A DNA stretch of 59,867 nucleotides, taken from NCBI GenBank assembly GCA_903772945.1, contig CAICTM010000556.1, positions 1 through 59,867 on the forward strand, read 5' to 3'. Shown piece after piece: positions 23,743 to 35,528 of this stretch. Every line of letters starts with the position of its first letter. Position 1 is the first letter of the stretch. Below the pieces are notes generated by a model that saw only the letters and a program-made list of their open reading frames with translations, was not told the origin of the DNA and did not search any database. The DNA comes from Seminavis robusta. Taxonomy: Eukaryota; Bacillariophyta; Bacillariophyceae; Naviculales; Naviculaceae. The translations under genes and the position numbers were made by a program.

Positions 23743-25086
23743 ATGGACAGCAACAACAGCAAGAAGAAAAGCCCATCAAAACGGAAACGAAATCGCAAGG
23801 GGCGACTGCATCAGAATTTCACATCCTACGTTAGCTTTGGTCTTTACTCGACGATTTGTAGCGGTTGCTTCTTGTTGGTTTATCTGCTGCTGCTCGTGGG
23901 CTTGATGCCCTTGCTAACGTCGGATGATCCCAATTCGAATGCCATTCCTGTCAAGGATAATTCTCGTCATCATTTGGTGTTGAATGATGTCGAGAAACAG
24001 GTCATTGGGGGCATGGGCAAGCATCTCAAGGACAAGCTACAATCCTTTCGAGAATTCCGTGGCTTTACCGATCGACATTTGAAAGATGCCGCCATGAAAG
24101 AATTCCAAGGACTCCGCAACAGAAAAAAGCAGCAGCAGCAACAACAACAGCAACAACAACAAAATGCTCCCAACCAGGTGATGGATCCCGTCCCACCGGG
24201 TAGAAGTCCTGGATTTTTCGTATTGGGTATGCATCGCAGTGGTACATCGATGATGTCGGGATTGCTGGTACAAGGATCTGGATACAACGTCGGAGGACCT
24301 TTGATTGGAGCTCATTTTGACAATCAAAAAGGATTCTTTGAACGCATCGATGCTGTCTTGCAAAATGATGAATTCCTAAAGTCCCAACGCATGTGGTGGT
24401 CCAGTGGCGTTCGAGGCTACGATGCCGACAAGGCTGCTGCCGATCTCAAAGCGGGCAGTATCCCCTTCAAAGAGGGTACCAAAACATTGGAGTTCCTCAA
24501 TGATCCAAAGAATATTCCATGGATGCAGAAAGATCCACGCATGTGCATTACACTCAAAACGTGGCTCACACTCCTCAAAACGCAACCAGCCGTGTTGTTC
24601 ACATACCGACATCCTCTCGAAGTGGCTCTCTCCTTGGTCCATCGCGAAAAATTCGAGTTGGAACACGGTCTTCGTCTCTGGATCATTTACAATATGAAAG
24701 CCATTCAAAATTCACAAGGTGTCTGTCGAGTGCTTTCCAGCAATGATGCCATTTTGGCCAATCCACTCGACGAAATAAAACGAATAGCCAACGAACTCAC
24801 GACCAGATGCGGGGTCCCAGAAGCACCCAAAGAAATTACCCAAGAAGACGTGGACAAGTTTATCGATCCCAATATGCAACATGGCAAAAAGGAACTGGCG
24901 GCAGGCAAGGGGACACTGGTCGAAGTCGATGGATGTGTCATTCCCGAATACGACAGTGTCCATGCGCCCAATTCACCCGAACTTATTCGAGAAATGGCAA
25001 TGTACAAGGTTGCCATGCAGATTCATTGTGGCTTTAAGGATGGGAGTGCCTACAAGGAAGACTATGTATGGCCACAGCTGCCGTAA
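23743..25086 (+). CDS. type II membrane sulfotransferase (Golgi-type)
   Basis: A single exon of 447 codons. The ATG at 23743 (MDSNNSKKKSPSKRKRN) gives a short basic cytosolic tail followed by one membrane helix (SGCFLLVYLLLLVGLMPLL), the layout of Golgi type II enzymes. A stalk with 11 consecutive Gln (about 24130-24162) precedes the catalytic domain. FFVLGMHRSGTSMMSG is the 5'-phosphosulfate-binding loop for PAPS. VLFTYRHPLEVALSLVHRE is the 3'-phosphate-binding motif. KDPRMCITLKTWL lies between. It should transfer sulfate to a secreted or wall polysaccharide or protein; the acceptor is unknown. It lacks introns, unlike most neighbours. An in-frame TTG upstream is not a credible start. Confidence 0.87.
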   Translation: MDSNNSKKKSPSKRKRNRKGRLHQNFTSYVSFGLYSTICSGCFLLVYLLLLVGLMPLLTSDDPNSNAIPVKDNSRHHLVLNDVEKQVIGGMGKHLKDKLQSFREFRGFTDRHLKDAAMKEFQGLRNRKKQQQQQQQQQQQNAPNQVMDPVPPGRSPGFFVLGMHRSGTSMMSGLLVQGSGYNVGGPLIGAHFDNQKGFFERIDAVLQNDEFLKSQRMWWSSGVRGYDADKAAADLKAGSIPFKEGTKTLEFLNDPKNIPWMQKDPRMCITLKTWLTLLKTQPAVLFTYRHPLEVALSLVHREKFELEHGLRLWIIYNMKAIQNSQGVCRVLSSNDAILANPLDEIKRIANELTTRCGVPEAPKEITQEDVDKFIDPNMQHGKKELAAGKGTLVEVDGCVIPEYDSVHAPNSPELIREMAMYKVAMQIHCGFKDGSAYKEDYVWPQLP

Positions 25087-25737
25087 TAATCAAGCATAAT
25101 TACAACACTTGGTTTTTGTTGTTGTTGTTACTGGCGTTGGCTAGCAGAAATGGGCACGCTGCTCGATTACAGTGTAGTCTGAGGCCACAACCAACACGCA
25201 GCAGCGTTGCGGGCTCTCATACGCTAGCTAGGGTCGACGGATGTTAGATTATGACCGAATCGACGTTACGACTTTGGAGGACTAGCTAGCACCTATAATC
25301 AGCTAGAGGCGCTGTACGGTAGAAGTACCGGTTGCGGCGCGCGATGCGTCTGGCGTGCCGTCGATCGTCCGTGTTTCTTTGTCTCTGTCCGATTCGATTC
25401 AGTGCATGCCCCATGCAAGTGAACCACGGCGCTTTCGATCTCACTCGCGGGATCACCAAGATTTCCTGTCCTTTCTCTGGGAAGTGTTCCCTAACTGGAG
25501 GGCTCAACTTCCACTGAGCGTACCAGTAATCAAGGGAAACCACGCCGTAGCTAGCAATAGGACTTGATGAGCTCCTCTTCGGAAGTCAGTACAATACTGT
25601 TGACATGAGCTCACATCAATCGACCGTGACGCTCGCAACGAATGTTGCGATGAAGGCCATCGCCGCAGCGTTCTGCTTCATAGCAGCAAGCATGTGGGCC
25701 AGATCAAACGTTGGTTCAAGCATGACAACGTACACAA
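25087..25737. other. convergent intergenic spacer
   Basis: No gene is seen between the convergent sulfotransferase and glutamate-receptor genes. It contains GTTGTTGTTGTT near 25118 and CTAGCTAG motifs near 25224 and 25282. Confidence 0.4.
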
Positions 25738-28011
25738 CTAAACTGTTGGTGGATGAAACTTAGGCCTCTTGGGGCATGAGCTTTTCGAAAGCCACAGCAT
25801 ATCGTGCGACTGTTGCTGCTGCCCATGACCATACTGAAGCTGCTGCTGCCTGGAAATTTGTTGCAGCAAGCCAATCATAATCTCCATTCTATCTTCAACC
25901 ATGCCCATTCTATCACCCATGCCCTCCAGTTTCCTATCGAAGGCATGTTGTTGCCGTTGCAGCAGAACCGACTCTCGTAACCATGCGGCTTGAAGCTCTG
26001 ATGCCCTTGGTTCCAAAAATTCGAGGATAGCCCCATTGTCGCCACTTTCGTTTTCGTCCGACCAAGTCTCTCTGGTCCCTGTGCTCTCAAAAAAACGCCT
26101 CTTATCTGGTGTGGCCAATTTTCCCGGGACCAGAGGCTTCCCTTCAGAATTTTTGACAACGTAGGTGTTGATTGGGGGAGACATCCCAATTACCGGGCCA
26201 TGATTGCGGTATCGAAGCTCCTCAAGATCCTTTCTGGGTGCCCGCTGCTTGTAGTAGTAGGCAGCAACACTGAACAGGAGCGACAATACCATAGTTCCCC
26301 AATGCAAAAGGAACGTCCCAAGCATTTGTTCAAGCGAGAGTGCAGTCGTTGCTTGATTGTCGCTCTGGATGGACCCAGAGGATGCACCTCCCTTTTTCAG
26401 AACACGATGCATGCTCGAGGTGAGCGATGTCACTGGCACTTCCAGCTCCTGAGAGCGCATCTTCAGTCGCCGCCGACGACGTAGGCTATTGGCCAGGGTG
26501 GAAGTGCTGCCATCGAGGTTCTCGCAATTATTAGTTTGTCTGAGGGATCTGTGCTTCTTCCATGCATCCGCCAGAACACCATCGCTTATCAATTCAACTA
26601 AATGCAAATTGATAACATCTCGAATCAGAGTTGAGCAGTATTCGCCTGCATCGGCTTTGACAGCAAAGCCTGACTTGATGACCCTCACTGTTCTGCCCAC
26701 CCATGCCAGGTCACAGTGTGGATTGTATAACTTGCTGCCTTGGTATGTAAGCCATCCATCCTTGTATGCGGCAGCCAGGCCACATTCTCCGCGCACCAGT
26801 GCCTGGTAGACTTCCAACTCATCTTGCTTTGGGACCCGCACAGCATTCATGTACATGTCCCGTATGAAGGCGTCTGAATTAGTGCCGGCAAAGGTACAAA
26901 CCGGTATACCCAGTGTCACCGCTTTCTCGATTGAGTCCACTGTGTCTTGTTGCATGTTTTCTTCCACAAAGAGGGATGCCAAATTGGCTGTGTAGGTAGC
27001 AGTCATCACGAGGGCCCAAATACTCATGCTGATTCCAAACATCCTCCCTGCTATGGAGCGAGGTGCATACTCATAGTTTTGGGTAAAGTTGAGCCAGCTT
27101 AGGTACTGTTGGTGCAAAACGAGAAGCAAAATAAATGAGCTGGTGGAGTTTCACAATTATTCTTTGTAGCTCATAGAATCCAATCAGGCAATCATACCAT
27201 GTTGTCGGAGAACCATTGTCGCATGGGACGGTCGTCTCTTTCTCCGTTGAGGTGCTCTATGAGCTGAAATACTAGAGCAGAGACCAGCACTGTCATGACA
27301 GTCACAATCCACACTGGGCAATGCAGGAAAAAGCAATATGAGATCAGCATGATGGCATAATGACGGAGTTTTGAGGGGCTGGACACGCAATTTCCTGGAT
27401 TTACCTGGAACTTCGAATGGCTTTGTCCAGTTCCAAATGTTGACTGTTGATACATGGCCATCAAAGACAGCTTCTTCCTTATGAATCAGAATAATGCTGC
27501 CATCAAACCACGGTTCAATGTATGAAACACCCTTCTCCATTCTTGCGACAGAGTGATCCCACCAGTCTACAGCAATGTCAAAAGTCTCGACTCCCCATAA
27601 AAGCATCTCTGTCCAGGTCAAGTTGTAGTAGGCTGGATCGTTCCCAACACCAAAGGAGTTGCGCCATGTGAAGTTGGCCCTTTCCGCCAGAGAATCCATC
27701 AAATCAGCCAATATACCTGGATTCTCTGGATCAATCCCATTCTCATTTGTGTATGAAAAGTATAACCCTCTGCCCAAAAGCGGTCTAATGGACATGCCAG
27801 CCAAGGCATCCCGTAGTTCAATCTTTCCGTCATGATACAAAGCTGCACGGGCACACACGTTTTGGCGGTGGGTGATGTTCGAGTTTTGGTCGAAAGGAGA
27901 GGTTGAGTAGTAGGCTTTTTCTCCACCCATGCCCAGAGCCAATTTAGGAAAAGAGCATAGGAGGGCTGCCAGCGAGAGCCATTTCCTGCCGCAGAATGAT
28001 GGAGGCTTCAT
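25738..28011 (-). CDS. ionotropic glutamate receptor-like ligand-gated channel
   Basis: Three exons (27405-28011, 27198-27313, 25738-27105) give 696 aa. The ATG at 28011 opens a signal peptide (WLSLAALLCSFPKLALG). The first ligand-binding lobe follows with no separate amino-terminal domain, as in prokaryotic GluR0. M1 is VWIVTVMTVLVSALVFQLI. The pore-loop region (WFSDNMYLSWLNF) is split by the second intron. M3 carries ATYTANLASLF, the equivalent of the SYTANLAAF gating motif. The second lobe follows (IEKAVTLGIPVCTFAG, ECGLAAAYKDG). M4 is TFLLHWGTMVLSLLFSVAAY, and a ~130-aa cytosolic tail with coiled-coil character is rich in Gln/His. Likely a cation channel in excitability or calcium signalling; ligand and selectivity cannot be deduced. 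Confidence 0.9.
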
Positions 28012-29232
28012 CGTTCCTGCTGTTTGGTGGATGGTACGGTGGACTGTCACTCGACTTGACTCTCACTGGACTGTCGCTCCACTGGACGTTGCAGGGAACG
28101 GGGAAGCATAAATAATAATAATAATATCAATAGAAGTACACTCTCTGAGCTACGGTACCTGGTACCGGTACGGTCTGTTCCGGTTCCGGTAATAACTCCT
28201 GAGTATCAGGTACTACTCTAGTAGTACCGGTACGGTTTAGTCACAAAATTTTGAGTTCTGTCTATTTTAAAGCTGTTTTTATTTACAATGTCACGGACTT
28301 AAAAGGACTGGTACTGAAAGCGTACCTGGTATCCTCATTACTAGTAGTCTAGTAGACGTCACTCGGCTGGACTGTCACAGCTCCAACCTAACAATAGCTG
28401 TACATGTGCATAGAATACACGTACGGTACAGAACAGGGTACCGGTACAGTGTAGTTACCTTTTACCCAAGGCTTTTGGGGGGACTCTCACTCGACTCGAC
28501 TCGTGCCTCGACTTGATTGAAATTCCGTCACTGCTAAGACGCAGAAGCAAAAAGTTTTACCACCCGCTCTCGGTTTGAAGCCTTTTCTTTTGCCATTGCT
28601 GCAACCTGCAAGCAAAAGCTTTGGCAAAGACACTGTCCTGTTCCGTCCCGAGACCGTACTTTTGGAAAGATTTATTCTCAGCTACTGCGAGGCAACTTGT
28701 ACCTCCAGAGTCGAGTCATTGCAGGTCTTGACTTGCTAACTCAGTGCTTCTCTGCAGCATTGTTTCGTAGACTGTCCAATGATTGAATTCGATTCGCTCC
28801 ATTCTCACAGGCATTTTCAATACTTCTACATGTACATAGCCAGCATTAGCATTAGCAGAACTCTCTTCTTCCTCACATGGCAGGATGTTGGTTTGTGAAA
28901 CAGCACATGAAAGCTTAATTGCGGTTTGGTATCAACTCAATGGACTTCAGCAAAAATCCAATCCACCTCTCTGGGGTCTCCCCTCACTGATGTTTTAAAA
29001 GATGCCGTACCAAACGGTACCGGTACTAGTACCAGTACCAGGTACAGGTGCTCAATCAGGACCGGTCGTACCGGTACGTACATGTACACGGACCATACCA
29101 CCGCAACGTACCGGTACGACTGTACCGTATACTCCTCCCTTGACATTAAGAGAGTCCGAGATAAGATGTCGAGTACTGAGATTTGCTGGAGAGTGCCCAA
29201 AAGGGGAATCCAGGATATAGAGAGTTCGAAAT
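28012..29232. other. intergenic with dense palindromes
   Basis: No supported gene. An ATA-type microsatellite lies at about 28107-28128. GGTACC/TACCGGTA clusters sit at 28153-28235, 28438-28448 and 29015-29120. Confidence 0.45.
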
Positions 29233-29617
29233 AGGGCAGAGTTTGAAACTCTGCCCTAATTTTAGGGTAGAGTTTTGAAACCCTGCCCTAAATTAGGGTA
29301 GAGTTTGAAACTCTGCCCTAAAATTTTGTATTTGAAACTTATTTTTAATTTTTAAGTTTTCTTTTTTTAAAACTTGTACTAAATTAGGGCAGAGTTTGAA
29401 ACTTAGGGTAGAGTTTCAAACTCTGCCCTAAACGAAACGGGACTGGATAGTAAATACTATGAAACTCTGCCCTAAATTAGGGCAGAGTTTGAAACTCTGC
29501 CCTAATTTTAGGGTAGAGTTTTGAAACCCTGCCCTAAATTAGGGTAGAGTTTGAAACTCTGCCCTAAATTAGGGCAGATTTTGAAACTTAGGGCAGAGTT
29601 TCAAACTCTGCCCTAAA
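29233..29617. repeat. cluster of TTAGGGCAGAGTTT palindromes, duplicated
   Basis: A palindrome with 14-bp arms TTAGGGCAGAGTTT and AAACTCTGCCCTAA recurs with small variants (GGTAGAG for GGCAGAG, ACCCTGCCC for CTCTGCCC). A ~90-nt block at 29233-29322 repeats nearly exactly at 29479-29568. Each block is followed by a copy of AGGGCAGAGTTTGAAACTTA (29385 and 29571, the second with one change) that runs into another palindrome. The first copy is interrupted by ~60 nt of A/T-rich sequence. Head-to-head joins give CCCTAAATTAGGG, similar to telomere repeats, but no (TTAGGG)n run exists. Confidence 0.92.
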
Positions 29618-30656
29618 TCCGATCCTAAATCCTACCCTAAAAAGTCGCCCAATGCACGATTGAGGCACGCTCCTGGAATGTTAAGATACTTGAGACACTC
29701 ATATCTGCACTAGAACTAAGATACCCAGTAAGCACTCTGCCTTGGGCACATAAGAGATTGAGAGATGATACAATGACACTTTTCTGCAACAAAATGCCTT
29801 AAAAACAGGTACCAAAAGTCAAAAATTTCGCCTCCGGCGGATGATACACTGCTCTTTCCTCTCTTCTCCTAGGGGTATGTTCAGTAAGGTGGGAAGCAGA
29901 GTAGCAAGGTTGGTATGTACCATACTACTAATATGGTCAATAGAAATGGCAAGAAAGCTAAGTTGTTGCCTTTGGACCCTGAATTTTAACAAAATGCTAA
30001 GAAGATTCTCAGTGCAGATATTTGAGTTTTTGCAAAGATGCCTTCAGGTTCAGGTGAACTTAGAGCCATCTTACTTAAAATAAATATCAAGGTAGGAGTG
30101 TACTTGTAGGGAGTGAGCCAGCTTTACTGTAATTTCTTGCTGGTCGTGCCGGTGTGCCGGTACGCAAAGCTTGCAAATTACCGGTATTGAAAGCATATAG
30201 TATCCTTTTAATCACTTCAAGGTGGGCAAAGGGGTAAAAAAGGATGGCAATTGCCCAATCAAAAAGCACTCTGATGTGACTGTTGGCCCAATCAAAAAGC
30301 CCTCCATTGAAAGTCAGAAGTCAGAAGCTGCAACCAAGGCCGTCATCAATCATCTAGTATTAGCTAGCTAGCTAGTACTCCTAGTGAGTGAAGTTGGGAG
30401 TTGCATTCCCATCTGCGCAACAAAACAAGAAGCAACAGGAGATAGCGTTCGGAGAAGCACTGGGATCCGTCCCATCAAGGAGGGGCCAAGCTCGAGACAG
30501 AGCTGACAGAGCTATTTTCCCTTTGTTGGGAGTTAGTTTGGCTGCCCGGAAGAACGTTCGGGTCACTTTAGTGAGAACCACCTTGGGACCCACCTTTCAA
30601 GAACATCATACCTGGTACTAGTATAGAACAAGATCCTAGCAGTAGAGTAGAGTAGT
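29618..30656. other. intergenic, upstream of the SPRY gene
   Basis: No supported gene. Two copies of CCCAATCAAAAAGC lie at about 30254 and 30287. CTAGCTAGCTAGTA lies at about 30363-30377. Single TACCGGTA motifs occur. Confidence 0.4.
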
Positions 30657-33194
30657 ATGATGTCTGCCGAGAATGATGCCTATGCTACAAGTTCCGCCGC
30701 TACCGGCAACAGCAGCCATGCTCACACCAACAACAGCAACATTCGATCTCCAGCGACGGGTTCCGTGTCTCAGACTTCCACGGACGACGGAGCGGCCATT
30801 GTGAGAAACATCGCCTCGTTTCTCACCTTATCGGACGCCACTTCGATGGTTTCCATCGCCCTTCCTGCCGCCTCCGAGAATGAGTACACGGCAGAGTCGG
30901 ATTCGTGGGCTATTGGGGAAGAACTGAGTCTCCTCAACACTCCCGTCACCCCGGCACTCATGGCCATTTCTCCCGGAGCCACTCCTCGATTTGACTTGAC
31001 GGCAGCAGTGGATCATCATCATCCAGATCATAATCACTGCGAAGAAGACTACTGTGCGGACGAATACGAATTGGAAGAATTGCTGCAAGAACGAAAGAGA
31101 CGATGGGCACAAGAACGACTGGCGGCTGCCGTGTTTTCCCATCCTCAGCCACTCCGATCGTTCTGTGTGGAAGCCTTCAATTCTGCTCGAGAATTGGCGC
31201 ATCAAAAGGAAGCACGGCCTGCCAACAATACTGAAGAAGCAGAAGATCCCGAAACTCATCATGAACCTCCCACAAACACAACCATCATCGCCAAACAACA
31301 ACGGCAACATCAACAATTGAGACCCTATCGATATCACTATCATCATGGAAGACGAAGCCGACGAAAAGACTTTCTCTTTATTCACGATCTACTGGATTCC
31401 GTCCTACACAATGTGCCACTCTCCATTGTCTTGGACTTTTCCAGTTGTGCCATTGACACCTACTTTGAAAGTGTTCACTGTACCTTTCGCATCACCGCCA
31501 CCAGCATGGGGGCCCTGGTCACTGTACTCTCTCATACCACCCTAGTGGTATGGGATGGCATTACCAATTTCAATCCATTTGCTGTACTAGATGCTATCAT
31601 CTCGCTACAAGTCAATGCCATGGGAAAGACCAGTGAAGTCCTCGCCAGTGGCATTCAAAGTGTTGCCACGGGAGTGGGATCTGCCAGCAGTCTGGCACTC
31701 CATCGACTCTCCCGTACAGGAGTTGGTAATTTGTCCGTCAATCGGACCGGATCCTCGTCGTCTTCCCTAGGAGGCAATGGGATTATGATGTACAACGGAC
31801 AGAAGGGACGCAATTCATCGGGGACCGTCCTGCAACAGAAACTACTGCGAAAGGTCAGCACCATCAACTCGGCGGCCGAAGTCATTTCCTACTTGGAATT
31901 GGCAGACGACACCGGTGGGCTGTCACGGCATGCCAAGAGCCGCGTCCAACGAATGATGCACTATGATGTCTCCCTGCGACCCTTTGTCGCCACCATTGCC
32001 ATGCCCCCGTTAAAAACATTTGACAATATCGAATTTGCCGGTCAAGCCGATCGGAGTCTGAACCGTGGGGAAAATGATCCAGAAGATCCGCCCTCCAATG
32101 AATCCTCTCCCATGGACAGTCCTTTCATGTGCACGCCACAATCCTTCCCGCCGACACCGGCATCTCGCATGACGGTACTGGCACGCAGCACAAGATTCGC
32201 CGACGATGTGGTCTTTCTGGCACGAGACAAGATCCGGGTCCACGATGCACTGGCAAGCGACAATGAACGCACACGGGAAATGGCACGAGCATTGAGTGAA
32301 GGCAAGCGATTGGCGGTATTCGATGCCAAGGATGCCTTGAATGGGATCGAATTGACCTGTGGGCAACATTTGGCCACCAAAGTGGGCAACATGTTATACT
32401 GCAGCACACGAAGCATGGTGCCCATTCTGCGAAATTGTTTTGTGTACTTTGAAATGACAGTCATGCCGCGTCCTATTGGCAATGTCGTCATGCAGGCCAG
32501 CATGATTACTCTGTCGATTGGATTGAGTACCGAGGAGATGCCACCCAACACGCTGGTGGGTGCCTGGTCGGGCTCGGTTGGATTGTGTACGACGGGTCAA
32601 ATTTTGACGGCGGGGCAATGGTGTTCGCCGGGAGACCCGTCATTGAGTTCGTACGCGGATGGCGCTACCGTCGGGTGCCTCGTTTGTCTAGACGATGGAT
32701 CGGCTTTTGAGACTTGGGATGGTGTCATGATCACGGCGCAAGTGACGTTCAATGGTACGTGTGCAACGGTTGCGGCGTCTGGCATCCTCGTTTGTATTCG
32801 TATCGCAAGCTGACTAATCGATTTACTTTGGACCACTCCTCGAAATCCAGTGAATGGACGCATCGTACCACCTCCGGTGTCAACACTACCAACAACCGGT
32901 GGAGCTTCGGGACTGCTTCCTGGAGCGCAAATGCAAATGGGTCTGATCAACGGCTCCATTGGCTATGACCCGTTGAGACAAAACCCCATGGTACCTACAT
33001 CGACGTTGCCCCTCTTGGTTCCCGCAGCAGAAGAGTTGTACCCAACCGTGACGTTGCACAGTCCGGCATCGGCTGTGATGTGCCGGTTCTCCGCAGAGGA
33101 TATTGTGGCCAGCTCTCATGACAGCATTGGTGCCCCAGAGGGGTGTACAATCTATGCAGTGGATGGAAGTGTCATTTCGTTTTCTCAGGAATAA
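30657..33194 (+). CDS. large SPRY-domain protein
   Basis: Two exons (30657-32754, 32851-33194) with a 96-nt intron give 813 aa. The ATG at 30657 is followed by a second ATG; either could be used. The N-terminal 150 aa are Ser/Thr/Asn-rich. A His-rich acidic stretch and a charged helix (ELEELLQERKRRWAQERLA) follow. Residues ~230-300 look globular (DFLFIHDLLDSVLHNVPLS) with a possible hydrophobic helix, and then Ser/Asn linkers. The C-terminal part is a SPRY/B30.2 domain: FVYFEMTVMP, ITLSIGLSTEEMPPNTLVG, WSGSVGLCTTGQILTAGQW, then YADGATVGCLVCLDDG, ending in LYPTVTLHSPASAVMCRFS. SPRY domains mediate protein binding; the partner is unknown. Its stop is followed at once by helicase-derived sequence, leaving almost no 3' untranslated region of its own. 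Confidence 0.82.
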
Positions 33195-35271
33195 ACACAT
33201 ATAGAGTACGAGAAGATTGTTTCCTTAAAACCGAAAATAACGCGATTTTGTGCATGCGAAATCTGCAGCTGTTGCAAGACCATGAACTACTCATTGACTT
33301 TAGACTGTTCAAAACAGCAACCCCTCGAAATTTCTCGCCCAATGTGACACAGAAGACAGTGGTCGCCTCCAAAATTAATGAAAGGAATGGCATGCAAACT
33401 CTCATTACTACCAATCAGGATGTCATCCTCCAAGAAGGAGTTCGCAGCTTCAACAATCAATCCGTGTTTGGACAGACTGTGGAGAAGAAGACTCGCAGGG
33501 AAGCGGAACAAATGAACATCACTGTACCATTGAAACTCTATGTGGTATCCAAACAGCAACTGTTGTCTGTGTTTCCTTCATTGTTCAATGATGGCAACCA
33601 GTTGAGAGATGGGTCAATTCCAGCACTGCTCCCCTACATATTGCGAGCAGCTATGGAAAAGTGCAATGCATCTCATGCAGTTTCATTTCACAGCAGGAAT
33701 GCTAGGGAAAAGCAGTTCATTGAGGATGCCAGGGAAGTGCTGGGTCGGGATGTGTTTGCAGCTGACATCAATGGCAACATGAAACGTACAATGCAAGAAA
33801 GCATCTTGAAACAAGCCAAGGAAGCTCCCATGTCAGTTGTAGCAAACTGTGAATTATTTACAGAGGGAGTTGATGAAGCTATCTGGGACATGGTCTTCTT
33901 GTCTGATTATATAAGGAGCCCAGAGAAGATATTGCAAGCAGTTGGAAGGGTAACCCGTCCTGCACCAAACAAGCAATGCGGATATATATACATGTATTGC
34001 TTCCTGTGATCTATGATGAGTCAGAGGGTGACTTCCTGCTTGGTAATGAAGACAGCTGTGGTAGCCAGATGCTTGCACGGACTCTACTGGCATTGTCTGA
34101 GGATGACCCTGAGTTTTGGAAGGGTGTTGTCTACATTGCCGGAGAAGATAAACAAGGGAGGCTGGTTGATCCTTCTGAATATCCCCAAAGATTGAGAGAT
34201 GTGTTTGACAGCCTGGGATCAATCCGATGGGAGACCCAGCAAGAGATCATGAAACAAATGATCATTGAAGTCTCAGGGACTCATACCAAAGCCTCGGAGT
34301 GGAACACCATGTTTGAGAGAGTTGTTTCCTTTAGAAGGGACCATCCTGGGCAGAAGCAAATGTGGTTAAAGGTTCAAAGGCAGCTGAAGAAATCTGGTGG
34401 CTTGAGTATGGACTGGATTCATCAAATGGAAGAAGCTGGCATCAAGTGGTCTCACAATGAAGAGTTTTGGAATCAAAAGAATGAATTGCTATGCCAGTAT
34501 GTAGAACGGGAGGGTGACTGTGATCCACCCGGGACTCACATTGAAAGAGGCGTGTCCTTGCGGTGGTGGGTGCGGCAACAGCGGGACGCAAGAAAGAAGG
34601 ATAACCTGGAGGCATGGCAGGTGGAGAAACTGGACCAAATTGGATTTGTGTGGGATTTCCACGAAGAAAATTGGAACACTCTCTACCAAGCATTGCTTTC
34701 CTTCAAGGCACGAGAAGGTCACTGTGATGTACCCAGGAGGCACGTAGAAGAAGATGTGAAGTTGGGGAATTGGGTGATCAGGCAGCGAATTGCAAGAAAG
34801 AAGGATAAACTAGATTCATGGAAGGTGGAGAAACTGGACCAAATTGGATTTGTGTGGGATCCCCTCAAAGCAAGTTGGAACTCTTTCTGCCAAGCATTGC
34901 TTGCCTTCAAGGCTCGTGAAGGTCACTGTGATGTACCCAAGAGGCATGTAGAAGGAGGTGTGAACTTGGGGCGGTGGGTGGAGCATCAGCGGCATGCAAG
35001 AAAGAAGGATAAGCTGCTGGATGAATGGAAGGTGCAGCAACTGGAACAGGTTGGTTTCATTTGGAATGCACCTGATTGGAGGTGGGAACAGAACTTCCAT
35101 TTGTGCAAGGAGTATGTTTCTGAAACTGGAAAGACATCTGTTCCAGTATCCTATGAAAAAGGTGGTGTCAAGCTTGGACTATGGTATCACAGGCAACTAG
35201 GCCTTTACCAGAAGGAGAAGTTGGAAGACTCCAGAAGGCAGCGAATGGAAGAGCTTGGGGCCTTAGCTTGA
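33195..35271 (+). pseudogene. 5'-truncated, frameshifted helicase with four HA domains
   Basis: The sequence begins within a helicase: DFRLFKTATPR is the TATPR-like motif after the DEAH box. The helicase C-terminal lobe follows (AVSFHSRNAREKQFIED, CELFTEGVDEAIWDMVFLSD, RSPEKILQAVGRVTRP). Walker A and DEAH boxes are absent upstream, where the SPRY gene lies instead. At about 33985-33998, in GGATATATATACATGTATTG, the frame changes by one base; continuing in the other frame restores LLPVIYDESEGDF. About 430 aa follow with four helicase-associated (HA) repeats of ~70 aa each, with repeated REGHCDVPRRH and ARKKDKL. No intron is seen. As it stands it cannot encode an active helicase. Confidence 0.8.
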
Positions 35272-35528
35272 ATCACCTATGCAAACTATGGCTGCCATAG
35301 CTAGCTGGTCTTTGTTGTGATTTGCATGGTACTATGTTGGTTAATATGCAACTAGCAAGTAGTATTCCATTTTAAACAAATTAACATCATTGCTATGTGT
35401 TACTAGAACTGGACAGCTTGAAACATGCCATAATCGTAGTAGCTGGAGTCTAGCTATTCGAAGAAACCTGAATCTCTAGCTAGCTTTGACTTCCAGCACT
35501 TCAACTTGGTTCCTGGACACCACTAAAA

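Noticed and set aside
29233..29617. Telomere or subtelomere, because of CCCTAA/TTAGGG
   Set aside because: There is no tandem (TTAGGG)n array and ordinary genes lie on both sides.
29233..29617. CRISPR array
   Set aside because: The repeats are palindromes with no regular unique spacers, in a eukaryotic genome.
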